NCBI RefSeq assembly: GCF_001025155.1
Contig: NZ_AP012322.1
Span: 1,364,001 to 1,428,000 of the forward strand
Source of the DNA: Bifidobacterium angulatum DSM 20098 = JCM 7096
Lineage (GTDB): Bacteria; Actinomycetota; Actinomycetes; Actinomycetales; Bifidobacteriaceae
Length of the DNA: 64,000 nucleotides
Direction: 5' to 3'
A program made the translations under genes and the position numbers. Shown here piece after piece: positions 19,004-26,194 of the stretch (position 1 is the stretch's first letter; every line of letters begins with the position of its first letter). Below the pieces are notes generated by a model. It did not search any database, was not told the origin of the DNA, and saw nothing but the letters and a program-made list of their open reading frames with translations.

Positions 19004-19120
19004 ATGGTTCCGTAGGTGGTTTTATGGTTCCGTAGGTGGTTGGCCGCAATACGTGGATACGGCAATGGCTTATTTCACGCCATTGTTCGCGTGGGTTTCT
19101 TACCCGAACCACCTACGGAA
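19004..19120. repeat. Cluster of direct and inverted 14-18-base repeats in the glnA-ykoC gap
   Basis: ATGGTTCCGTAGGTGGTT occurs twice in tandem (19004-19021 and 19024-19041, period 20), and its reverse complement core AACCACCTACGGAA recurs at 19107-19120. Nearby, TACGTGGATAC (19051-19061) is partly mirrored by GTATCCCCATCCACG (about 19128-19142), so the whole block could fold as a long imperfect hairpin. Apart from this and the glnA terminator the 376-base gap holds no gene that I can support. It could be a miniature mobile element remnant. Confidence 0.6.
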
Positions 19121-19220
19121 GCACGCGTATCCCCATCCACGCATATGTTCTCATGCATACTTCAGCTTTTGCCTGGTTTTATAACACAGCCATGCCAAAT
19201 ACCAAGAGCCAGAGCGGCAG

Positions 19221-20057
19221 TCAGTTACTCACGCCGCTGAACGCCCAATGCCAGTAGCCGGTGCAATACGCCGTGATGAGTGCAATCGCCGGCACCGCGG
19301 CGCATATCAGGTAGAATCCCCAGTCAACCGCATGCAATCGCGATTCACGGGCTTGGCTGCGCGGCAGTTCGGAACCGAATCCACGCGCCTCCATCGCCGT
19401 GGCCAGCTTCGTGCCACGCCTGATCGACACCACCAGCAGATTGAATGCCTGGGAGAGCACGCGCTTAATCACATTGCCGTCGCCGAGTCCGCGCGAACGA
19501 CGGGACTGCCCCAGTGCACGCCAATCATCCTGCAACAGGGTGAACATGCGTAGGCCGGCCAAACCGCCATATACGAATTTCGACGGCAAATGGAGGATCT
19601 GCACGAGCCCGTCGGCCAAATCGGTCGGATCGAGACCAAGCGCCAGCATCACACCCGGCACCGCAATCGCGGCGACACGCAGAAACGTCGCCAATGCCAA
19701 ATACAGCGACCCTTGCGAGATCACCACGAATCCGCCTAGATTCGCCAACACCACACCCGAAGTCTTGCCATACAGAGCCACGGATACGAAGCTTCCCGCA
19801 GCGGCGATCCACACCGGCCAGGTCTTGCGCAACACCGTCCACGGCGCAATGCCGCCGATCCATAGCAGCAGCATTTCCAACCCGAACGCCACCGAAGCCG
19901 ACATGATATCGAGCGTGAAGAACATGGGGATGCACAAGATCAGCGCGCCGATAAACCGACTGACCGGATTGATCTTCGCGATGAACCAGGACGGCGATGC
20001 GGGTCGGGCCACATCTCCACGTTCTGTATGCGACACTACGCCGATGGTTTCAGTCAT
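19221..20057 (-). CDS. ykoC: ECF transporter T component, thiamine-related (YkoC)
   Basis: Transmembrane coupling subunit of the YkoEDC ECF transporter for thiamine or its hydroxymethylpyrimidine precursor. The 278-residue protein has about six membrane segments and the two EcfT coupling-helix motifs RRSRGLG and MEARGFG. I start it at ATG 20055-20057 (MTETIGV), which overlaps the ykoD stop by eight bases and follows GAGGAGGAA; an ATG seven codons upstream is possible. Third gene of the TPP-riboswitch-controlled operon. It is strongly similar to the T domain of the fused protein at 9615-12164 (shared PDRFVYGGLAG/PSKFVYGGLAG and LLQDDW stretches). Confidence 0.9.
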   Translation of the reverse strand: MTETIGVVSHTERGDVARPASPSWFIAKINPVSRFIGALILCIPMFFTLDIMSASVAFGLEMLLLWIGGIAPWTVLRKTWPVWIAAAGSFVSVALYGKTSGVVLANLGGFVVISQGSLYLALATFLRVAAIAVPGVMLALGLDPTDLADGLVQILHLPSKFVYGGLAGLRMFTLLQDDWRALGQSRRSRGLGDGNVIKRVLSQAFNLLVVSIRRGTKLATAMEARGFGSELPRSQARESRLHAVDWGFYLICAAVPAIALITAYCTGYWHWAFSGVSN

Positions 20058-21618
20058 GCTGTTCCTCCTCGCTGACAACGATACGGCGTGCGTCCAATGC
20101 CTCGATCAATGCCTCATCGTGCGTGACCATAATCACCGCGGAACCGGCGTCACGCACGTCGGCGATCAAACGCACCATTTCCGTCCATGTGGTGAAATCC
20201 TGACCAAAGGTCGGTTCGTCCATCACCACGACCTTCGGCGCGGCGGCCATCATGGATGCGACCGACAGTCGCCTTTTTTCCCCGCCTGACAGTGTGAACG
20301 GATTGGCCGGGCCGAATCGTTTGAGATTCATACGTTCCAGAATCTCGTCCGCGATCCGATATGCCTCCTCATCCGTTTTCCCCATGGATTTCGGTCCTAC
20401 GGCAACCTCGTCGCGCACGCTGGCGGTAACGAACTGGTGTTCCGGCTCCTGGAACACCATACCGACACGCCCCAGCAGATCACGGCTCTTCCATGTGCTC
20501 ACATCATTGGCACGGCGCGGCGGCACCATCCGTTCCGCCACGCGCACATGACCGGCAAGCGGTTCAAGCAGACCCGCCAAAGTAAGCGCAAGCGTGGATT
20601 TGCCTACACCGTTGCGCCCCGTCAATGCGGTGACCTCACCGGCATGGAATTCTAGATCGATGTGTTTGCCAAGCGGGAACTCACGGCCGAAGCTCAGATC
20701 GTCGGTTCGCAGCACCACCTCGCCGGCAGGCCGCTCCGGATGATACGGCGTGATGGCTCGCCCAGGCACCCACGCGCCGCCTTCGGCAAGCACATCGCCC
20801 ATGGTGCCGAACACCTCGCCCGGCGTGCCATCCGCAATCACGCCGCCGGTCAGCGAATTGCCGTCAGGCTTGCCCAGTACGATCACGCGGTCAACCGCGT
20901 CAAGCCACACATCGATATGATGCTCGACCACGATCAGCGTTTCCCCGGTTCGCTCGACCACATGCTTGACGGCATCATAGACTTCCTTCACACCGTCGGG
21001 ATCGAGATTCGCCGTCGGCTCGTCAAGGAGCAATAATCCGGGGTGCATGGCCAGCACACCGGCCAAGGCAAGACGCTGACGCTGACCACCGGAAAGCTTG
21101 CGTGTGGAATGGTCGAAGCGCATGTAGTCAAGTCCGACGATGTCCAGTGATTCGCGGGCACGCTGCCAGATCTCGTCTTTGGGCAACCCCAGGTTTTCGC
21201 ATCCGAACGCGACATCATCGCCCACACGTTCCAGAATCGTCTGCGCGTCCGGGTCCTGCAATACCAGGCCGGAGACTCCACGCACCTTACGTGCGTCCCT
21301 GCCACCAACCAGCAGCGTCCCCTCCTGCTCGCCGTCATCATCGCCGCCAAGCACGCCTGCCAGTCCAGCCATCAGCGTGGATTTGCCGGCACCAGAGGCG
21401 CCAAGCAACAGCACACGCTCCCCCGGCCGGATGTCGAAGTCGACATGGCGTAGGGCGAAATCCTTACGTGAAGCGTGCCGCCACCCCCAGTTGCGCGCGG
21501 ACACGCCTACCCCCATGGAACGTTCCCCGGCGCCGGCATACGCATCTGCGCTCATACGAGCATCCGCACCGGTATCGGCTCCGATTCCGGCATCATCACC
21601 AGAGGCAACGGTAACCAT
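20050..21618 (-). CDS. ykoD: ECF transporter duplicated ATPase, thiamine-related (YkoD)
   Basis: Two ABC ATPase domains in one 522-residue chain, energising uptake with YkoC and YkoE at the membrane. The first domain has LLGASGAGKSTL, signature LSGGQRQRLALAGV and LLLDEPTANLD. The second has LTGRNGVGKSTLALT, LSGGEKRRLSVAS and VVMDEPTFGQD. The frame is open upstream to 21675, but ATG 21616-21618 (MVTVASGDD) has GAGGGGG eight bases ahead, so I use it. A terminator-like hairpin lies between ykoE and this gene. Confidence 0.9.
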   Translation of the reverse strand: MVTVASGDDAGIGADTGADARMSADAYAGAGERSMGVGVSARNWGWRHASRKDFALRHVDFDIRPGERVLLLGASGAGKSTLMAGLAGVLGGDDDGEQEGTLLVGGRDARKVRGVSGLVLQDPDAQTILERVGDDVAFGCENLGLPKDEIWQRARESLDIVGLDYMRFDHSTRKLSGGQRQRLALAGVLAMHPGLLLLDEPTANLDPDGVKEVYDAVKHVVERTGETLIVVEHHIDVWLDAVDRVIVLGKPDGNSLTGGVIADGTPGEVFGTMGDVLAEGGAWVPGRAITPYHPERPAGEVVLRTDDLSFGREFPLGKHIDLEFHAGEVTALTGRNGVGKSTLALTLAGLLEPLAGHVRVAERMVPPRRANDVSTWKSRDLLGRVGMVFQEPEHQFVTASVRDEVAVGPKSMGKTDEEAYRIADEILERMNLKRFGPANPFTLSGGEKRRLSVASMMAAAPKVVVMDEPTFGQDFTTWTEMVRLIADVRDAGSAVIMVTHDEALIEALDARRIVVSEEEQHD

Positions 21619-21676
21619 CGAAATCCCCCTCAACAAGCAATACGTCGTAATACGTAAACAATCAAACAAACACAAC

Positions 21677-21710
21677 GGGTCCCACGCCGCACACCAGCGG
21701 CATGGGACCC
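21677..21710 (-). terminator. Hairpin between ykoE and ykoD (partial terminator or mRNA stabiliser)
   Basis: Minus-strand arms GGGTCCCATGCCGC and GCGGCGTGGGACCC (13 of 14 pairs plus one wobble), followed by GTTGTGTTTGTTTG. It lies seven bases past the ykoE stop and ahead of ykoD, so it could lower ATPase expression relative to the S component. Confidence 0.6.
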
Positions 21711-21717
21711 TGGCCGC

Positions 21718-22350
21718 TCAGACCAGCGTCTGGGCGCGACCGGACTCGAAACGATCGAGCACACCGGTCTGTGCGATGGCACGATGCAGCAGGTACATCA
21801 CCACGCCGGCCAGCACAACGCCGGAAACAATGGACGTGCCCAGGTAAATGCTGGAACGCAGCACACCCCATGCCGGGTTCATAACCCAGTAGTAGATGCC
21901 GCAGCCCACGCCGGCCAGAGCGCCGGAAACCGCGGTGGTCAGCATATTCCACTTCTTGTAGGCGAAGATCGCGAATCCGATTTCCGCGCCGATGCCCTGC
22001 ATAATGCCCACGATCAGCGAACCGCCGACGCCCCACTGGTTACCCATGGTAAGTTCCAGGGCGGCGGCGAGCGTTTCGGCGAACAGCGCGGCACCAGGCT
22101 TGCGCACGATGATGGCGGCAAGCGGGCCGGCGAACAGCCAGAACGCGTTCAGCAGGCCTTCGAAGCCCGGCGTCACAGCGCCGAAAATGGCCAGCGGAGC
22201 CGCGCAGACAATATCCCAGCCCCAGAAGATCACGCCGGATGCCACGGCGATGATGGCGGCCACCACGATATCGACCACACGCCAGGTATTGCTGTGCTTG
22301 CGGACCGCGGAGGATTCGTTCTCCACGGCATCGATTGTTGGTTCAGTCAT
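21718..22350 (-). CDS. ykoE: ECF transporter S component, thiamine/HMP (YkoE)
   Basis: Substrate-binding membrane subunit of the YkoE family, thought to bind hydroxymethylpyrimidine or thiamine. The 210-residue protein has about five or six membrane segments; typical family stretches are RVVDIVVAAIIAVASGVIFWGWD, PGAALFAETLAAALE and GSLIVGIMQGIGAEIGFAIF. The ATG at 22348-22350 is preceded by AAAGG, which is locked in a hairpin below a TPP riboswitch. The riboswitch makes the vitamin assignment much firmer than homology alone. First gene of ykoEDC. Confidence 0.93.
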   Translation of the reverse strand: MTEPTIDAVENESSAVRKHSNTWRVVDIVVAAIIAVASGVIFWGWDIVCAAPLAIFGAVTPGFEGLLNAFWLFAGPLAAIIVRKPGAALFAETLAAALELTMGNQWGVGGSLIVGIMQGIGAEIGFAIFAYKKWNMLTTAVSGALAGVGCGIYYWVMNPAWGVLRSSIYLGTSIVSGVVLAGVVMYLLHRAIAQTGVLDRFESGRAQTLV

Positions 22351-22354
22351 TACT

Positions 22355-22378
22355 GTGCCTTTCTCTCATTCAAGGCAC
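22355..22378 (-). promoter_or_regulatory. Ribosome-binding-site hairpin of ykoE (riboswitch expression platform)
   Basis: Minus-strand GTGCCTT pairs perfectly with AAGGCAC, which contains the AAAGG ribosome binding site of ykoE; the loop is about ten bases. This indicates translational rather than terminator-based control by the riboswitch directly upstream. Confidence 0.7.
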
Positions 22379-22384
22379 GGGAAG

Positions 22385-22475
22385 AGAGACGTCCGTGCGC
22401 CGGAATTGCCCGGTAAACGTTCATACGGTCGAAGCGTTCGCTTCCTCTCAGCCTCACGGCTCCCGTGTCATTGCC
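22385..22475 (-). ncRNA. TPP riboswitch (THI element)
   Basis: Minus-strand RNA with the conserved TPP-aptamer blocks in order: GGGAGCC, GGCTGAGAGG, GACCGTATGAAC and TACCGGGCAATTCCGGCG, with matching helices. The spacing and the CTGAGA and P4/P5-type hairpin agree with the THI box. It lies upstream of ykoEDC. Confidence 0.93.
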
Positions 22476-22611
22476 CGATAATACGCAGCACGCTCGATTT
22501 CCCGTCTTCGCTTCCACGAGCATCGGCGGCTGTCGGCGCCGAACGCGGGAGCATGCTCCTTCAATCCCCGGAAATGCTCTAGGATGGCCTAGGAAGAGCG
22601 AAAGGAATGTT

Positions 22612-23685
22612 ATGACCGCCGAAACGAATACCAATAACGCATCGGACATGCCGGTCTCCGACCAACCAGTTTCCAGCCAACCGTCACAGATGGGGCAGAC
22701 GAACGAAGGAAACACCAAGCCCGCCCATGCCGGATCCGCCGTCAAAGCCGCGCTGGCCGCCAACATCGGCGTAGCCTGCGCGAAATTCGCCGCAGCCGCT
22801 TTCACCGGATCATCCTCCATGTTCTCCGAATCGGTGCATTCCGTGGCTGATTGCGCGAACGAGATCGTGCTCATGTTCGGCGACCGTGCTTCCGACCGCA
22901 AATCAAAAGGCGACCACCCTTTCGGCATGCATCGTGCGAAATATCTTGCCAGCTTCATCGTCGCCACGCTGCTGTTCTTCGTCGGTGGCGTGTTCGCCGT
23001 CAGTCAGGCGACGAAGAAGCTCATCGGACTGCTCGACGGCTCCGTGGACCGCCAGGTCGACTCGCTCGAACTGCTCGCCGCGCTGGCCGTGGTCGTGATC
23101 TCCGCCTGCCTCGAAGGCTACGGCCTGCACACGTCCATCAAGGAAGCACGCGAGCGCATGGATCGCGTGAAAGTGGAGAAGGATTCGCTGATCGGCTTCT
23201 GGAAGCGCACCAAGTCCGCCGAACTCGCGTCCGTGATGATGGAGGACACGCTTGCCTTGATCGGTTTGCTGTTCGCAGGTCTCGGCATCGGCTGCTCGAT
23301 GCTGACCGGTGATGAACTGTACGATACGATCGGTGGTCTGATGGTCGGCCTGGTGCTGGTGATCGGCTCGGCCGCGCTGGCGTTCAAATCCGGTTCTCTG
23401 TTGCTCGGCGAGGATGTGGATCCGCGTACGCACAAGCTGCTTTCGCAGGCGGTGAACAATACGCCTGGCGTGGAACGGCTTATCAATATGCAGGCGATTC
23501 ACATGGATGAGGATGCCGTGCTGCTGTGCTTGAAGGTGCAGACGTCCAAGTTGGACCGCGACTACGATGTGGAGACCGTCGACAAGATCGAGAAGAACAT
23601 TCGCGCCGCATTGCCCTGGTATGAGTGGGAGATCTATGTAGAACCGGATATCTGGCGTGCGAACCATGTCTCCGCTGAGGAATAG
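22612..23685 (+). CDS. Cation diffusion facilitator family transporter
   Basis: Cation efflux (CDF) membrane protein, 357 residues. A Ser/Gln-rich N-terminus (1-40) precedes about six membrane helices. Family features are SMFSESVHSVADCANEIVLMFG in the second helix (His/Asp metal residues), DHPFGMHRAKYLAS in the following loop, ELASVMMEDTLALIGLL in the fifth, and a cytoplasmic C-terminal domain with GEDVDPRT. The FGMHR/HPFG type loop places it in the Fe/Zn-type subgroup of larger CDF proteins rather than the CzcD type seen at 61.9 kb. The ATG at 22612 follows AAAGGA. It is divergent from ykoE. Metal specificity (Zn, Mn or Fe) cannot be told. Confidence 0.87.
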   Translation: MTAETNTNNASDMPVSDQPVSSQPSQMGQTNEGNTKPAHAGSAVKAALAANIGVACAKFAAAAFTGSSSMFSESVHSVADCANEIVLMFGDRASDRKSKGDHPFGMHRAKYLASFIVATLLFFVGGVFAVSQATKKLIGLLDGSVDRQVDSLELLAALAVVVISACLEGYGLHTSIKEARERMDRVKVEKDSLIGFWKRTKSAELASVMMEDTLALIGLLFAGLGIGCSMLTGDELYDTIGGLMVGLVLVIGSAALAFKSGSLLLGEDVDPRTHKLLSQAVNNTPGVERLINMQAIHMDEDAVLLCLKVQTSKLDRDYDVETVDKIEKNIRAALPWYEWEIYVEPDIWRANHVSAEE

Positions 23686-23853
23686 CGGTTTCCCGTTTTC
23701 GTTTCGCATATCCGAGCAACACCATTGATTCGGCCGTCTGCGTTTCCGGTGCATGTTCTACCTATGATGCACGGTGGACATGCAGGCGGCCGAACACGGT
23801 TCTGGCGTGGCACGGGGCCACCCGCTAAGGTGGTAGGCGCACACAGGAGGATC

Positions 23854-24999
23854 ATGAACGACATTCACACCATCGAAGCGAATATTTTCGAACGACTCAG
23901 CCATGTCATCGACCCGGAACTGGGCCGTTCCGTCACCGATCTGGGCATGATCACGTCGATCGAGGCCGTGCCGTCCGGCACCGTCAATGAGAACGGCGAC
24001 GGCATCATCGACGTAACCGTGCATGTGGAGCTCACCGTCAAGGATTGCCCGTTGAGCGAAACCATCACCAATCAGATCAACGGTGCGGTCCGATCCTACG
24101 TGGCGCCCGGCTCCCCTAACGTCACGCTTGTTCCGCATATCGAGGTCAGTTCCATGCCGCAGGACAAGCTGACCAGTCTCGTGCAGACGCTCAAGGCGGA
24201 GCGCCGGCAGAATCCGTTCAGCAAACCCGGTATCAAGACGCGCATCTTCGCCATCGCATCCGGCAAGGGCGGTGTAGGCAAGTCCTCCGTAACCGCCAAT
24301 CTTGCAGCCACTTTCGCCGCGCTTGGCTACGACACCGCTGCCATCGACGCGGATATCTACGGATTCTCCCTGCCTCGCCTGTTCGGCGTGCATACGCAGC
24401 CCACGAATCTGAACGGCATGCTCATGCCGGTGACCGCATGGGGCGTGAAGCTTATTTCAATCGGCATGTTCGCGGGCGCGGACCGTGCGATCCTGTGGCG
24501 CGGACCCAGACTGCAACGCTCGTTGGAGCAGTTCCTGTCCGATGTGTGGTGGGGCGAGCCGGATGTGCTGCTGCTCGATCTTGCGCCCGGCACCGGCGAT
24601 ATGGCGATTTCGGTGGCGCAGGCGCTGCCGAATGCCGAACTGGTGGTGGTGACCACGCCGCAGCCGTCCGCTTCGGATATTGCGGTGCGTTCCGGCTTGG
24701 TGGCGCTGCAGGTGCCGATGAAGGTGCGGGGCGTGGTGGAGAATATGAGCTACTACGAGCATAAGGGCGAGAAACTGCGGATCTTCGGCGAGGGCGGTGG
24801 CCAGCGCGTATCCGAACAACTGACTGCGGCGCTGGGCCATGATGTGCCGTTGATGGCGCAACTGCCATTGATGCCCGAACTGCGTGAGACCGGTGAAGAG
24901 GGCCGGCCTGCGGTGCTGACGCCGGAGGGCGCGTTGGCCAGCACTCCTCTGGCGGACGAGTTCACTTCGCTGGCGCAACAGCTTATGGAATTGCACTGA
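23854..24999 (+). CDS. mrp: Mrp/NBP35-family iron-sulfur carrier ATPase
   Basis: P-loop ATPase thought to carry and deliver [4Fe-4S] clusters (ApbC/Mrp). The 381-residue protein begins with an MIP18/DUF59 domain (1-105, VIDPELGRSVTDLGM). The MinD-like ATPase domain then has deviant Walker A ASGKGGVGKSS (136-145), DADIYGFSLPRLFG and LLLDLAPGTGD. The usual CxxC near the end of the ATPase domain of many Mrp proteins is not obvious here: the corresponding stretch reads ENMSYYEHKGEK, so cluster binding may differ. AGGAGG lies three bases before the ATG. Repeat copy A follows within 22 bases of the stop. Confidence 0.88.
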   Translation: MNDIHTIEANIFERLSHVIDPELGRSVTDLGMITSIEAVPSGTVNENGDGIIDVTVHVELTVKDCPLSETITNQINGAVRSYVAPGSPNVTLVPHIEVSSMPQDKLTSLVQTLKAERRQNPFSKPGIKTRIFAIASGKGGVGKSSVTANLAATFAALGYDTAAIDADIYGFSLPRLFGVHTQPTNLNGMLMPVTAWGVKLISIGMFAGADRAILWRGPRLQRSLEQFLSDVWWGEPDVLLLDLAPGTGDMAISVAQALPNAELVVVTTPQPSASDIAVRSGLVALQVPMKVRGVVENMSYYEHKGEKLRIFGEGGGQRVSEQLTAALGHDVPLMAQLPLMPELRETGEEGRPAVLTPEGALASTPLADEFTSLAQQLMELH

Positions 25000-25020
25000 G
25001 CCGCCCCCCTTGCCGCGCTT

Positions 25021-25127
25021 TGGGTGCCGATTCGGACGTTTTCCGCTGGTTGGGTGTCGATTCGGACGTTTTCGAGTCCGATTTCGTCCGATTCGGCACT
25101 CATCTGCCAGAATTCGTCCGAATGGAC
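25021..25127. repeat. Intergenic stem-loop repeat, copy A
   Basis: About 105 bases built from two GATTCGGACG units followed by an inverted match (CGTCCGATTCGGCAC) and a tail ending CAGAATTCGTCCGAAT. The main stem is about 15 pairs. The same element recurs at 26063 and 36962. It begins 22 bases after the mrp stop and could end or stabilise that transcript. Confidence 0.85.
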
Positions 25128-25216
25128 CACCAACTGCGCGATGCCATCCGAAGCGACCGCCTTCCACGAATGCGCAGCTGCGACTGCCGGTAACGCAACA
25201 GTGCGAGAATGCCGGT

Positions 25217-26026
25217 ATGAGAATCGCCATCGCACAGTTTGCGGTCGATCGCGAACCGGATCGCAATATCGAGACCATCCGCACCTATGCCATGCAGGCC
25301 TCAGCCAACGGCGCACGTGTGCTGCTGCTACCTGAGGGCATCATCGCACGGGACGCGACCGACCCGTATTACCCGGCATATCACGCACAACCAATCGACG
25401 GACCGTTCGTCGCGGCACTGCGGGCGATCAGCGCGCAGACCGGCATCGCGCTGATGGGAACAGTGCACGTAATCAACCCGGAAACCCCCAAGCCAAGTAA
25501 CGTATTTCTTGTTATCGACAACGGTGAGATTCGCCTCGCCTACCGTAAAATCCACCTGTACGACGCGTTCGGCGAGCGTGAATCCGACGTGATCGAGCCG
25601 GGCAACGAGGTTCCGCCGCTTATCACCATCGACGGTTGGCGGTTCGGCGTGATGACCTGCTACGATCTGCGGTTCCCCGAACTGGCGCGGGCGCATGCCA
25701 TTGCCGGCGCGGACGCGCTGGTCGTCTCGGCAGCCTGGGCGCGTGGAGCGGACAAGGTGGATCATTGGACGACACTGTGCAAGGCGCGTGCGTTGGAGAA
25801 TACGTGCTACCTGATGGCATGCAGCGAGCACAGCGCGCATAACATCGGGCACAGCATGGCCGTTGACCCGATGGCGCATGTGATGGCACAATCAGAAAGC
25901 GACGACGTCGTGTTCGCGGATTTCGACCGGGATACGTTGGATAAGGCTCGCCAGACGCTGCCGGTGCTGTGCAATAGGCGTTTTGCAGCGCCAGTGTTGC
26001 AAGGCACGTCCCGGATGATTGATTAG
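25217..26026 (+). CDS. Carbon-nitrogen hydrolase (nitrilase superfamily)
   Basis: Amidase of the nitrilase superfamily, 269 residues, cytoplasmic. The catalytic triad is complete: Glu40 in LLLPEG, Lys111 in YRKIHLYD and Cys148 in MTCYDLRFPE. The layout resembles omega-amidase/deaminated-glutathione amidase members, so metabolite repair or small amide hydrolysis is plausible, but the substrate cannot be read. The start at ATG 25217 (MRIAIAQFAV) is fixed by the family N-terminus; its ribosome binding site is weak. It stands alone between repeat copies A and B. Confidence 0.88.
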   Translation: MRIAIAQFAVDREPDRNIETIRTYAMQASANGARVLLLPEGIIARDATDPYYPAYHAQPIDGPFVAALRAISAQTGIALMGTVHVINPETPKPSNVFLVIDNGEIRLAYRKIHLYDAFGERESDVIEPGNEVPPLITIDGWRFGVMTCYDLRFPELARAHAIAGADALVVSAAWARGADKVDHWTTLCKARALENTCYLMACSEHSAHNIGHSMAVDPMAHVMAQSESDDVVFADFDRDTLDKARQTLPVLCNRRFAAPVLQGTSRMID

Positions 26027-26062
26027 CCCCTGCATTCGTTTGAACAACCGACCGTGCAGCAG

Positions 26063-26146
26063 ATGGATGTCGATTCGGACGTTTTCCGCTGGTTGGGTGT
26101 CGATTCGGACGTTTTCGGGCCCGATTTCGTCCGAATGGACAGCCGA
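26063..26146. repeat. Intergenic stem-loop repeat, copy B (left edge of the lanthipeptide island)
   Basis: Shares with copy A the tandem GTCGATTCGGACG units and the inverted match CGTCCGAAT, but lacks the 3' tail. It lies between the convergent nitrilase and lanT stop codons, so it may act as a terminator for both. Confidence 0.8.
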
Positions 26147-26194
26147 ATAGAGAAAACAGCAGAGCAAAAATCATCACAGCCAGCGCATTCAGTA

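Noticed and set aside
25021..26146. Repeats A and B considered as a CRISPR array or IS ends
   Set aside because: Units are not evenly spaced with unique spacers, and there is no transposase or target duplication; a structured intergenic repeat fits better.
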